A DNA stretch of 64,000 bases from Radiobacillus kanasensis (GTDB lineage: Bacteria; Bacillota; Bacilli; Bacillales; Amphibacillaceae): positions 1,866,001-1,930,000 of the forward strand of contig NZ_CP088020.1 of NCBI RefSeq assembly GCF_021049245.1. Direction: 5' to 3'. Positions 34,387 to 42,625 of the stretch are shown here, in pieces; the stretch's first letter is position 1; the number at the start of each line of letters is the position of its first letter. The notes beneath the pieces are model-generated. The model had not been told where the DNA came from and made no database searches. It saw only the letters and a list, made by a program, of their open reading frames with translations. Position numbers and translations under genes: made by a program.

Positions 34387-35859
34387 ATGAAGAAAGTCAT
34401 CATGTTTTCGTTTCTTTGTTTGTTTTCGAGCTTCTTTTATTCATCTGCAGTTGTAGCGGATAGTGGGGATGAGCAGGTTATCATTATTTATAAGGATGAT
34501 ATTGATAAGACTGTCGTCACCGAAGAGGATGGAGAGGTCGATCAAGTTTACCATAATCTGAATATGGTAACTGGAGAAGTTCCTGAAGAAGCCATTGCTA
34601 CTATTGAAGAAGATCCTAATGTTTTATTAGTGGAAGAGGATAAAAAAATTTCTATTTCGGGACAATTACTAGATTGGGGAATAAGTAAGACGAGAGTTCC
34701 AGAATCCTGGAAAGCTAACTATTACGGAAAAGGAGTCAAGGTGGCCGTATTAGATACCGGAATTGCAGCCCATCAAGACCTGCTGATAACATCTGGTAAA
34801 TCTTTTACTTCCTATACGGAATCCTTTTATGACGATAACGGGCATGGAACCCATGTAGCTGGAATTATTTCAGCACTAAACAATGATATTGGGGTAGCAG
34901 GAGTTGCTCCCAGCGTGAACTTATATTCGGTTAAAGTATTAGATAAATATGGATCAGGTTATTTATCCGATATAATCGCGGGAATTAACTGGTCCATTGA
35001 AAATAAGATGGATATTATCAATCTGAGCTTAGGTACGAATTATGATTCAACTGCAATGAAGCAGGCTGTAGATAAAGCTTATGCAAGTGGAGTACTCGTA
35101 GTTGCTGCTGCAGGAAATAACGGTCGTGTGGATGGGATAGGCAATACTGTGGAATATCCAGCAAAGTATTCATCTGTAATTGCCGTTTCAGCAACGGATT
35201 CTTTGAATAGACGCGCGAGCTTTTCGGCACATGGACAAGAAGTGGAAATTGCAGGACCTGGTGTGTCTATCTTAAGTACGTATCCATCTAACAAGTATGT
35301 CTCTATGAGCGGGACGTCGATGGCAACACCGTATGTGACAGGAGTTTTAGCTTTATTGCATCAGGCAAATCCAACGGCGAATGACAGTACCTTACGTTCA
35401 ACATTAGCCAAGACCGCTTTGGATTTGGGAATATCCGGGAGAGATTCATTATATGGATACGGCTTAGCACAAGCACCGGTGAAATCATTAACTACACCAC
35501 AAAAACCAGCAGCTGCAGTCACAAAGCCTGTCGTGAAAAAAGCTCAGAAGAAATATACGAAACTATCTGTCTATGCGGATAAAAGCGTTTATAAATTACG
35601 TCAATCCATGACTGTAAAAGGACAAGTATTAGATAAACAAACTGGCAAGCCACTAGCCGGGGTATCTGTCAAAGTTGTTGTTACTCGACCTAAAGGGAAA
35701 GCAAAAACCATTACTAGAACAACCGACAAGAAAGGGATGGTCCGGTTTACCGTTTCGACTAATAAAAAATCCCCGAAGGGCTATTACAAATATGCCTTAA
35801 CTGCAACGAAGAAAGGCTATCAAAACTCGACAGCTAGCAAAACACTTCGATTAAAATAA
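34387..35859 (+). CDS. Secreted subtilisin-like serine protease (S8) with C-terminal Ig-like domain
   Basis: Extracellular protease of 490 residues. Signal peptide (1-25), an I9-like propeptide (to ~residue 95), catalytic domain with Asp123 (VAVLDTGIA), His153 (NGHGTHVAG), oxyanion Asn in AAAGNNG and Ser311 (SGTSMATP), then a Lys-rich linker. The last ~100 residues are a beta-sandwich of carboxypeptidase-regulatory or Ig-like type (GKPLAGVSVKVVV). Probably feeds on proteins or processes surface proteins. Terminator follows directly. Confidence 0.93.
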   Translation: MKKVIMFSFLCLFSSFFYSSAVVADSGDEQVIIIYKDDIDKTVVTEEDGEVDQVYHNLNMVTGEVPEEAIATIEEDPNVLLVEEDKKISISGQLLDWGISKTRVPESWKANYYGKGVKVAVLDTGIAAHQDLLITSGKSFTSYTESFYDDNGHGTHVAGIISALNNDIGVAGVAPSVNLYSVKVLDKYGSGYLSDIIAGINWSIENKMDIINLSLGTNYDSTAMKQAVDKAYASGVLVVAAAGNNGRVDGIGNTVEYPAKYSSVIAVSATDSLNRRASFSAHGQEVEIAGPGVSILSTYPSNKYVSMSGTSMATPYVTGVLALLHQANPTANDSTLRSTLAKTALDLGISGRDSLYGYGLAQAPVKSLTTPQKPAAAVTKPVVKKAQKKYTKLSVYADKSVYKLRQSMTVKGQVLDKQTGKPLAGVSVKVVVTRPKGKAKTITRTTDKKGMVRFTVSTNKKSPKGYYKYALTATKKGYQNSTASKTLRLK

Positions 35860-35869
35860 CTAATAAGGA

Positions 35870-35901
35870 CCTTCCACACGCTTTGTGTGGAGGGTTTTTT
35901 A
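35870..35901 (+). terminator. Terminator of the subtilase gene
   Basis: CCTTCCACAC (35870-35879) pairs with GTGTGGAGGG (35885-35894), then T's. The 245 nt before the next gene otherwise show nothing definite. Confidence 0.88.
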
Positions 35902-36146
35902 GTGTTTATTTACATTTTAGCGGGTAGGTAGTATTTCCAGTAGGTTGGAGAGAGAAGAATAAATTGGTAGAGATATTCACACAATTCTCCTGTAATCAGA
36001 TTGTAATACTGGATTAGAAGTCTAGAAATAGCTTATGTTCTTTCTGCTTCTAGCTTGTCAATGGTTTTATTTGGGGAATGAAATGAATCTATGAACCTGT
36101 TAACCTGTAAATGTTCCAAATTTGCTAGAGCAGGAGGATCATAGAT

Positions 36147-36728
36147 ATGAAAAAAATTCTATTATCTTTTATGTTAATTATATCATTTATGTCGTTTTCT
36201 TCTATTGCAGAAGCATCGAATTCTTATACAGTTCAAAGTGGAGATACATTATGGAAAATTAGCATGAAGTACGGCGTAGCTCTTCAAGATCTACAGAAGG
36301 CAAACAATAATTACTCGTCACAACTTTATGTTGGAGAGAAGCTAACGATTCCATCGTCTGTCTCTGCTTATGAAAAGGACTTACTAGCTCGTCTCGTGCA
36401 CGCAGAAGCTAAAGGGGAGCCATATGCGGGTAAAGTGGCTGTTGCGACCGTTGTGTTAAACCGAGTAGATAGCTCTCTATTCCCAAATAGCATTAAAGGT
36501 GTTATTTATGAAAAATCTGGTGGTTACTATGCGTTTACACCAGTTAAAAACGGATACATTAATAAACCAGCAGACGCTTCAGCAAAGAAAGCTGTTGAGG
36601 AAGCACTTGCATTTAGAGGAATGGGTAGTGGTTCCTTATACTTCTATAATCCAAAAACAGCACAAAGTGCTTGGATGAAGTCAAGACCAGTAACAGTAAC
36701 AATAGGAAATCATAGATTCACAAGATAA
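36147..36728 (+). CDS. LysM plus SleB/CwlJ-type cell wall hydrolase
   Basis: Secreted 193-residue protein: signal peptide (1-23, ending AEA), one LysM domain (YTVQSGDTLWKISMKYG, 27-70), then a Hydrolase_2 domain with catalytic Glu in LVHAEAKGEPY (about residue 92) and GYYAFTPV, SLYFYNP later. Same build as B. subtilis YkvT, a relative of the spore cortex lytic enzymes SleB and CwlJ. Probable job: peptidoglycan or cortex remodelling during sporulation or germination. Confidence 0.9.
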   Translation: MKKILLSFMLIISFMSFSSIAEASNSYTVQSGDTLWKISMKYGVALQDLQKANNNYSSQLYVGEKLTIPSSVSAYEKDLLARLVHAEAKGEPYAGKVAVATVVLNRVDSSLFPNSIKGVIYEKSGGYYAFTPVKNGYINKPADASAKKAVEEALAFRGMGSGSLYFYNPKTAQSAWMKSRPVTVTIGNHRFTR

Positions 36729-36730
36729 CA

Positions 36731-36760
36731 GAAGGAGAGCATTCATTGCTCTCCTTTTTT
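36731..36760 (+). terminator. Terminator of the LysM hydrolase gene
   Basis: GAAGGAGAGCA pairs with TGCTCTCCTT around a short loop, then T's. Confidence 0.88.
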
Positions 36761-36865
36761 ATAGTTTAGCGTATATAAAATTTGCCTGGTGTGGGTAACA
36801 TACTGCAATAGCCACGTCCAGCTCCAGTTCAGCTAACCGGGCGCCCCGAGCTTTTGTTCTGTATT

Positions 36866-37339
36866 TTATCCCCGCTTCATGGGCCAGGAGCCTTGTAGCT
36901 TACGAAGTAATACAATTTGACCGGTGTGGTAGGCGTCGTGCATCATCCAATCAGCAAGGTCGTTATACACGGGTAAAGAGCGTAACTCAGCTTCGGAAAT
37001 CGTATCTAGAAGTTTTGCAATTTCATTAGCAATACGATGTGTTCGTTTTAACGTATCCGACCATCCAGCGGTATCTTCTGCGTGCCCAGGTTCCCCAAAT
37101 GTTTCTTCATTTGTTATGTTGGATTCATTCGACTTTCCATGTAATCCTAATAATATAAGCTCATTCCAATAATTAATATGGTTTACAATTTGCCAGATTG
37201 TATTCCCACCTTGAGGGGGATTCCAAGCCGCATCTGTCGCCCCTAATCCTTCTAATGAAAGAGAAAGCGGTACGAACCATCCTTCCTTATCCCAGCTATA
37301 TGTTCGCTGTTTTTTATAAATATCTAGAGATGATACCAT
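36866..37339 (-). CDS. DinB family protein
   Basis: 157 residues, four-helix bundle metal enzyme of the DinB/YfiT group. The His ligands are in IVNHINYWN (about residue 52) and in MMHDAYHTGQI near the C-terminus. Many members are thiol S-transferases using bacillithiol; this is possible here but not shown. The sequence 36.76-36.86 kb between it and the preceding gene contains a GC-rich relic of an intergenic repeat (GTCCAGCTCCAG, GGGCGCCCCGAGC). Confidence 0.85.
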   Translation of the reverse strand: MVSSLDIYKKQRTYSWDKEGWFVPLSLSLEGLGATDAAWNPPQGGNTIWQIVNHINYWNELILLGLHGKSNESNITNEETFGEPGHAEDTAGWSDTLKRTHRIANEIAKLLDTISEAELRSLPVYNDLADWMMHDAYHTGQIVLLRKLQGSWPMKRG

Positions 37340-37502
37340 GTTAGAACCTCCTTATTCATAAAAAACACCACCACGTTAGGAGTAAAGAAGAATACGTCTA
37401 AGGTGGTACTTTTTCCTCATTATACCTAATAATTAGAAAAAAGGAATGAAAATCTATCTGAAATCAGTACACCTTCAGGAGTGTCCACGCTTTCCTCAGT
37501 TA

Positions 37503-38315
37503 TTATCCTAATGCAACATCTAAGATCATCATAACAGTAAACCCAATCATTAAACTCATAGATGCCAGATCACTATTTCCTTTTTCTTGTGAACCGGGTA
37601 TAACCTCTTCCGCTACGACAAAGATCATCGCGCCAGCGGCAAAGCTTAGTGCATAGGGGAGTAGAGGCTGAATAAAGGTGACAGCAAGAACCCCAATGAC
37701 TGCGGATATCGGTTCAACCATACCCGAAAATTGACCATACATGAAGCTTTTACGACGGGACATTCCGTCTCTTCTTAAAGGTAGTGAAACCGCGACCCCT
37801 TCTGGAAAATTTTGAATGGCAATCCCGATACCAAGTGCGATCGCACCAGTTAAAGATGCTGATTCAAATCCTGCAGCAACGGCTCCAAAAGCCACCCCTA
37901 TAGCTAAACCTTCTGGTATATTATGCAGTGTAATCGCCAATACAAGAAGGGTACTCCTTCTTTTCTGCGAACTGTTGTAGCCCTCTGCTTGATTGATAGG
38001 TGTGTTCGGATGAAGATGGGGGAGTACTTTATCAATGCTCCATAGAAAAATTCCACCTAACATAAAACCAACGGCTGCTGGAATCCAAGCTGGATAGTCT
38101 TTACCTTCCGCCATGTTTAATGCTGGTGAAAGGAGCGACCAAAAACTGGCTGCAATCATAACCCCACCAGCAAATCCAAGCATGCCGTCCATTAATTTTT
38201 GATTAAAACCTTTTGTCGTGAAAACTAAAGCAGCCCCAAGTGCTGTCATTCCCCAAGTAAATAATGTAACAAGCAATGCTTGCAAAAGTGGAGATAATTC
38301 TAGAAATCCATCCAT
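37503..38315 (-). CDS. ZIP family metal transporter
   Basis: Divalent metal importer (zinc, iron or manganese) of 270 residues with eight hydrophobic helices. The metal-site motifs are HNIPEGLA (helix 4) and QNFPEGVA (helix 5), with a final AEEVIPG. A short His-containing loop (PHLHPNTP) lies between helices 3 and 4. Closest in style to ZupT/GufA members. Upstream inverted repeats may bind a metal regulator. Confidence 0.9.
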   Translation of the reverse strand: MDGFLELSPLLQALLVTLFTWGMTALGAALVFTTKGFNQKLMDGMLGFAGGVMIAASFWSLLSPALNMAEGKDYPAWIPAAVGFMLGGIFLWSIDKVLPHLHPNTPINQAEGYNSSQKRRSTLLVLAITLHNIPEGLAIGVAFGAVAAGFESASLTGAIALGIGIAIQNFPEGVAVSLPLRRDGMSRRKSFMYGQFSGMVEPISAVIGVLAVTFIQPLLPYALSFAAGAMIFVVAEEVIPGSQEKGNSDLASMSLMIGFTVMMILDVALG

Positions 38316-38353
38316 AAGCTGTATCTCCTTTCCAACTATTCAACTGTATAAAA

Positions 38354-38404
38354 ATAGGCATTTGTAGCCTATGCAATTTCTTTGAAAATGTTTCTCTTAG
38401 GCAA
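38354..38404 (-). promoter_or_regulatory. Inverted repeat and MntR-like word upstream of the ZIP gene
   Basis: ATAGGC (38354-38359) and GCCTAT (38367-38372) form a 6-7-6 palindrome. On the minus strand TTGCCTAAGAGAAAC (38404-38390) resembles the MntR operator form TTGCCTTAAGGAAAC with three differences. Weak evidence for metal control. Confidence 0.3.
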
Positions 38405-38464
38405 TTAGTTTATACCTACAAGCATATACGGTCAATAAATACATGTCATGTACACAAAGTAAAA

Positions 38465-38500
38465 CCCTAATGATTCGTTACCGTTCATTAGGGATTTTTT
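38465..38500. terminator. Terminator at the end of the AI-2E family gene
   Basis: CCCTAATGA (38465-38473) pairs with TCATTAGGG (38485-38493); T-run on the plus side and TTTT on the minus side. Confidence 0.8.
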
Positions 38501-38519
38501 TAGTGTAATATGTGATTTT

Positions 38520-39638
38520 TTAAGTACTAGATTCCGAATGAACCCTCCGTTTTGCTTCTTTTCTAGCTTTCAAAAACTTCATAACATTTAAAACAATGGT
38601 CTTGACTGTTGCATAGGTTGGTACGGCTAATATCATACCTAATACTCCTGCTAAATTACCTGCTGCAAGTAACAATATAATGATAGTTGCCGGATGCGTG
38701 TCTAGACTTTTCCCAAGTATAAGGGGAGAAAGAAAGTTTCCTTCTATTTGCTGCGCTACTACAAGAATGATCAAAACGAACAAAGCTTTTGTTGGAGAAT
38801 CAAACAAGGCAACAATTACGGCAGGGGCTCCACCAATTAGTGGACCAATATAAGGAATGATATTGGTAAAGGCTACCGTTATTGCCAATACAAACGCATA
38901 TGGCAGATCAATGATGAGATAACCGATTAAGGAAATAAATCCAACAAATAAGCCTACGGTAACCTGTCCTTGAAGATAAGCAGAAAGGGTACTACTGGTT
39001 TCTTTTAGGATGGTAAGCCCTTCTTTTCTATATTCCTCAGGGATAAACTTGGAAACCGCATTAGGAAACTTATGCCCATCTTTAAACATATAGAATAATA
39101 ACAATGGGACTGTAGCAATTATGATAGCCAAGTTTGTTACGACACTTAGAATGCCTCTAAAGCTACCAGTAATAATCTCAGGCAAATTATTCGCGAAATC
39201 AACTAGCTTTTGTTGTGCGTTATTTATTAAATCTTGTTGCTCGTTGATAAACTCTTTAAACTCATCAGATTGTGAAAAATTGTCGAAGTAGTTAATGGCA
39301 GTTCTTGCATAACTAGGTAGATCATTAGCAAGAGCCGTAAACTGCTTTGTGATGGTCGGTACAAAATTTGCGATTAATAGAGCAAATAAGCCAATAGATA
39401 ATACGTAAATAATAACGATTGCTAAAATTCTTGGTACTTTTATCTTCTGTTCAATAAAATGAACAATAGGATTCAGCAATAAATATAAGAACGTTGTAAT
39501 TAAAATAGGAAAAAACAGTGTTGTTATAAAAATACCGATAGGCTGAAATAAAAAAGAGAGCTTAGTCGATACAAATATAATTGTTAAAATCAGCAGAATT
39601 TGAATGAGCAAATATTGAAATCTTTTTTTAGACACCAT
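38520..39638 (-). CDS. AI-2E family transporter
   Basis: 372-residue membrane protein with about eight helices of the AI-2E/PerM family: two N-terminal hairpins, a central soluble region (residues ~105-160), then LAITVAFTNIIPYIGPLIGGAPA and the final LLLAAGNLAGVLGMILAVP. Members move small metabolites or ions, some Na+/H+; AI-2 export is shown for few. Function here unknown. Confidence 0.88.
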   Translation of the reverse strand: MVSKKRFQYLLIQILLILTIIFVSTKLSFLFQPIGIFITTLFFPILITTFLYLLLNPIVHFIEQKIKVPRILAIVIIYVLSIGLFALLIANFVPTITKQFTALANDLPSYARTAINYFDNFSQSDEFKEFINEQQDLINNAQQKLVDFANNLPEIITGSFRGILSVVTNLAIIIATVPLLLFYMFKDGHKFPNAVSKFIPEEYRKEGLTILKETSSTLSAYLQGQVTVGLFVGFISLIGYLIIDLPYAFVLAITVAFTNIIPYIGPLIGGAPAVIVALFDSPTKALFVLIILVVAQQIEGNFLSPLILGKSLDTHPATIIILLLAAGNLAGVLGMILAVPTYATVKTIVLNVMKFLKARKEAKRRVHSESST

Positions 39639-39907
39639 ACATTACCTTCTTTACCATTTAATATGTAGAATTTGATTATATCAGACAAGTTTGGTTACTA
39701 ACAATACACTCTCACTATAAGAACTCTTTTTACGGCCTTTTACAGCTATTAGATGTTGATAGATTCCTATATGAGCGTTACAAGAGGAGAAATTATTAAG
39801 AAATTGTATTGTTTCTAAAAATCACGTAAATAATCTTACAAACTAATAGGTAGACATACAAAAATCATGTATGATGGTTGCAAATAGAATGGAAGAGGGG
39901 ACGAAAA

Positions 39908-40027
39908 ATGAAAAAGGTAGGATTGTTATTTGCGTGTTTGTCTCTAGGAACATATGCTTTTACTCGAAATGGAAAGGTGAACTCTAAAAAGTATGTCCCA
40001 TTGCCAGCAAGAGATAAAGCTCTATGA
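39908..40027 (+). CDS. Small putative secreted or membrane peptide (39 aa)
   Basis: ATG 39908 has GAGGGGACG upstream. The product begins MKKVGLLFACLSLGTYAF, a short signal-like segment, then a basic tail (RNGKVNSKKYVPLPARDKAL). No family recognised. It is the only coding candidate in the 39.64-40.1 kb gap. Confidence 0.45.
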   Translation: MKKVGLLFACLSLGTYAFTRNGKVNSKKYVPLPARDKAL

Positions 40028-40106
40028 ATGAGTTGAAATTTTCATCATAATTAGGGAGTGGACAAGCCCACACGTCTTAATAAGAAGAGGAGTAGGCTTG
40101 ATTATT

Positions 40107-41021
40107 TTAACCCCGCAATAGTTCAAAAACTGTAATCTCCGGAGGACAATTAATTCGTATAGGAACATTACTAAACCCTATACCTCGATTAATATAGAGT
40201 CGGTTCCCATTAGATCCAAAGCCTTTAATCCAACCAGACGAATGAACTTTCTCATCTTTTAAAACGGTCTTAAACAGCCAAGTTGAGAAGTAGGGGATGT
40301 TTATTTGGCTCCCATGAGTGTGACCAGCAATTGCTAACGGTGCTAATTGAGCAGGTATTTTTTTAAAGGCATCTGGATTATGCATCATAACAACTCGAGG
40401 TAAGGCATCAGGGATGTGTTGGAACACTTTTTTCGGATATGCGCGTTCCGCCCATGTCGCACCAATTCCAGCAAGGTAAAGAGAATGAGGAGAAGGTTCT
40501 CCCACGGTAATGTTTTCGTTAGTTTTCAGTAAGGACATCGTTTCATTTTGTAAAACTGTTATACCGAGATTTTCCAGCTTTAGTTCTAATCGGGTCGCAA
40601 TCTTGGTCTTCGGAGCATCCTGTAGATCATTCATGCCGTAATCGTGATTTCCTAGGACAGTAAAAACTGGGATGTCAGCTGATACTAAAGGTTGAAGTAG
40701 CTGAGTAACAGCCTTCATTTTTGCTTCACTTTCTGTTTCCGGATGATATAGAAAATCACCTAATATCAAGACTATCCCAGGATTAAGTTCTACAACTTTT
40801 TCTGCTGCTCGTTTAACTGTTTTTGTATTATCCATCCACATACCAACTTGAAAATCTCCAATTACGGCAATTGTTTCATTCTCCCATACCTTTGGAAGGT
40901 TAGGGATGAATGCTTTTTCTCTCTCTATCTTTATAAAAAAAGGTTCGCAAATTCCCCAGATTAACACGATAATAAGTAGTGAAGTGATGAGGATTGCGGA
41001 TCTTTTAAGTGTTTTTTTCAT
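40107..41021 (-). CDS. Membrane-anchored metallophosphoesterase
   Basis: 304 residues. One N-terminal helix (residues ~8-26) anchors an external calcineurin-like domain with IGDFQVG, LILGDFLYH, GNHDYG and the GHTHGSQ motif. YaeI-like enzymes of this build hydrolyse phospholipid head groups or UDP-diacylglucosamine; the substrate here is unknown. It lies 23 nt downstream of a PAP2 phosphatase gene on the same strand, so both may serve lipid phosphate recycling. Confidence 0.88.
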   Translation of the reverse strand: MKKTLKRSAILITSLLIIVLIWGICEPFFIKIEREKAFIPNLPKVWENETIAVIGDFQVGMWMDNTKTVKRAAEKVVELNPGIVLILGDFLYHPETESEAKMKAVTQLLQPLVSADIPVFTVLGNHDYGMNDLQDAPKTKIATRLELKLENLGITVLQNETMSLLKTNENITVGEPSPHSLYLAGIGATWAERAYPKKVFQHIPDALPRVVMMHNPDAFKKIPAQLAPLAIAGHTHGSQINIPYFSTWLFKTVLKDEKVHSSGWIKGFGSNGNRLYINRGIGFSNVPIRINCPPEITVFELLRG

Positions 41022-41044
41022 GTTTCGCGATCCTCCATTTCGGC

Positions 41045-41776
41045 TTATTTATGAGGATTTGCATGAAATTTTTTAACAAAAAACTGTCGAATAGAGCGGA
41101 AGGGGCGTATATGATAATGCGTACGCCATTCTATCCATTCTAAAGCTAAAATACACAGCATCAACCAAGCTGTTCCTGCTAGATAGCCTGCGAGAACATC
41201 GCTTGGATAATGGGCACCTAAATAGACACGGCTAAAACCTATTAAGAAAATAAGTGTACTCGAAATCGATATAAGCGCCCATTTTATCGACTTCGGATTA
41301 CGACTCTTCAACAATAAATAAATCATGAACCCATAAAAGATTAAAGAACCCATGGAATGACCACTAGGAAAACTGAATCCTACGGCATCAATTTCCGGAT
41401 TAATAGAAGGTCTTCCGCGATCGTAATGTTGTTTTAGTACACGAGTAATCGTGCCACCACCAGCTATAGCTAGGAAAAATGCAGCAATTCCCCATCCGTC
41501 TTTTGATCTTAACCATAAGATAAGGATAACTAAAATAGAACAGATGGTTAAAAACCACACCGAGCCTAATTCGGTTATGAACAGCATGACTAAATCAAGT
41601 GCATCGGTTTCCATTATTTTAAGAGCCTCAATAATGAAGGAATCAAAGCTCTTCACTTCCTTTTCAAGCAAACCTTCTCCAATTTCTATAAAAAGGTAAG
41701 TAAATCCGCATATGACTGCTAGTCCAATCAATACTAGCAGGAGGGGAAATCCTGTTTTTTTAACTGTTTCATTCAT
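41045..41776 (-). CDS. PAP2 family phosphatase
   Basis: Membrane phosphatase with six helices and the three PAP2 motifs: KQHYDRGRP (~residue 114), PSGHSMG (~137) and SRVYLGAHYPSDV (~180). Likely substrates are undecaprenyl pyrophosphate or phosphatidylglycerophosphate. 243 residues; basic C-terminal tail. First gene of a two-gene operon with the metallophosphoesterase. Confidence 0.9.
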   Translation of the reverse strand: MNETVKKTGFPLLLVLIGLAVICGFTYLFIEIGEGLLEKEVKSFDSFIIEALKIMETDALDLVMLFITELGSVWFLTICSILVILILWLRSKDGWGIAAFFLAIAGGGTITRVLKQHYDRGRPSINPEIDAVGFSFPSGHSMGSLIFYGFMIYLLLKSRNPKSIKWALISISSTLIFLIGFSRVYLGAHYPSDVLAGYLAGTAWLMLCILALEWIEWRTHYHIRPFRSIRQFFVKKFHANPHK

Positions 41777-41915
41777 CGTTTCACTCTCCTGGCAGCAAGT
41801 GTTATTTTAGTTTGTTCTTGTAAAAAGTATATATGTAATAAAGTAGTAAATGGGAAAATGTTGCTGATAACTATGGGGGAAAGGGCTAACTAATGGGTTT
41901 AAACGCCTGAGTATG

Positions 41916-41943
41916 TTTACAAAAACTTCTTTCGTGGTATAAT
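41916..41943 (+). promoter_or_regulatory. Promoter of antisense RNA 1
   Basis: -35 TTTACA (41916-41921), 16-bp spacer and consensus -10 TATAAT (41938-41943) with an extended TGG before it. The same promoter is kept at 50376-50403. Confidence 0.85.
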
Positions 41944-41949
41944 AAATAA

Positions 41950-42090
41950 AAGAATTCTTAAATGTTAAAAACCGTTCCATGTTAGAGCATGGAACGGTTA
42001 CAATAGACCAACCCCAACAAGAGGGGAAGGCACACAGAGCGAAAATAATCCCTCAAGGCTGGCTCAAAGCGCATGAGGGATTATTTTTTG
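41950..42090 (+). ncRNA. Antisense RNA antitoxin 1 (type I toxin-antitoxin)
   Basis: About 140 nt from the promoter above to the terminator AATAATCCCTCA (42044-42055)/TGAGGGATTATT (42074-42085) plus T-run. It carries a perfect 12-bp stem at 41970-41981/41988-41999. That stem, read on the minus strand, is followed by TTTTT and is the likely end of the toxin mRNA. The two RNAs thus overlap tail to tail by about 120 nt, like bsrG/SR4 and txpA/RatA of B. subtilis. Confidence 0.78.
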
Positions 42091-42167
42091 TTATTCTTGT
42101 CGGACATGATAAATGCAACTAACATGCCGAAAGAAATCATCAACGTTAATACATTTCCCATATCCAT
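42081..42167 (-). CDS. Type I toxin, holin-like small membrane peptide (28 aa)
   Basis: Encodes a 28-residue peptide: acidic MDMG start, one hydrophobic stretch (VLTLMISFGMLVAFIM) and a charged end SDKNNKK. This is the pattern of the Bacillus putative holin-like toxins (Hol_Tox, BsrG/BsrE/YonT group), which insert into the membrane. Very strong ribosome site GGGAGGTG. The mRNA 5' leader is about 80 nt and its 3' end overlaps the antisense RNA. Too short for usual gene finders. The longer frames here on both strands are shadows. Confidence 0.8.
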   Translation of the reverse strand: MDMGNVLTLMISFGMLVAFIMSDKNNKK

Positions 42168-42253
42168 TGGCAACACCTCCCTTCATAGGAACGTCCCAGA
42201 AGGTGAAATGTGCGCCATTTTCCCTCATGCGAAGCCAGTCTATTGTATAATTC

Positions 42254-42280
42254 ATTATATCATAAACGAACATTTGTTTG
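42254..42280 (-). promoter_or_regulatory. Toxin promoter 1 with LexA-like box
   Basis: Extended -10 TG-A-TATAAT on the minus strand (42262-42254). Directly upstream, filling the -10/-35 spacer, is CGAACATTTGTTTG (plus 42267-42280). It has the GAAC-N4-GTTT core and 12 of 14 positions of the Bacillus LexA (DinR) consensus CGAACRNRYGTTYC. The box is conserved in copy 2 with a changed centre, so it is under constraint. Predicts SOS induction of the toxin. Confidence 0.65.
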
Positions 42281-42625
42281 TATTATATTTCATGTAAATT
42301 CAACTTCAAGATTCCTATTATGACCAAAACCCAATCGATTGTTATAACATTTGTCCATATCCTTACTTCTATCCTATTAGAAAGCATCCCCTAAGGAGGA
42401 AGGAATCCTTTTTTGACTAGTTGCTCGTCCATACAATCTCTCTTTTAGAAGGTGTTACAGTCCCAGTAAATTTAATGATTCGATGTGAAATATTAATATT
42501 TTGAACGGATTGAAAATATGAGAAAAATCACCAATGAAAAATTTGTCGATTTTCGCAACTTTTAGTCAAAACGATGATATAATTAAATTAGTTTTATATC
42601 AACACTATTTGACGGAGGGGACGAA

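Noticed and set aside
42073..42297. Longer frames on both strands over toxin locus 1 (74 and 60 codons)
   Set aside because: They cross the toxin promoter, leader and terminator and have no ribosome sites; the short toxin frame plus antisense RNA explains the conservation between the two copies.
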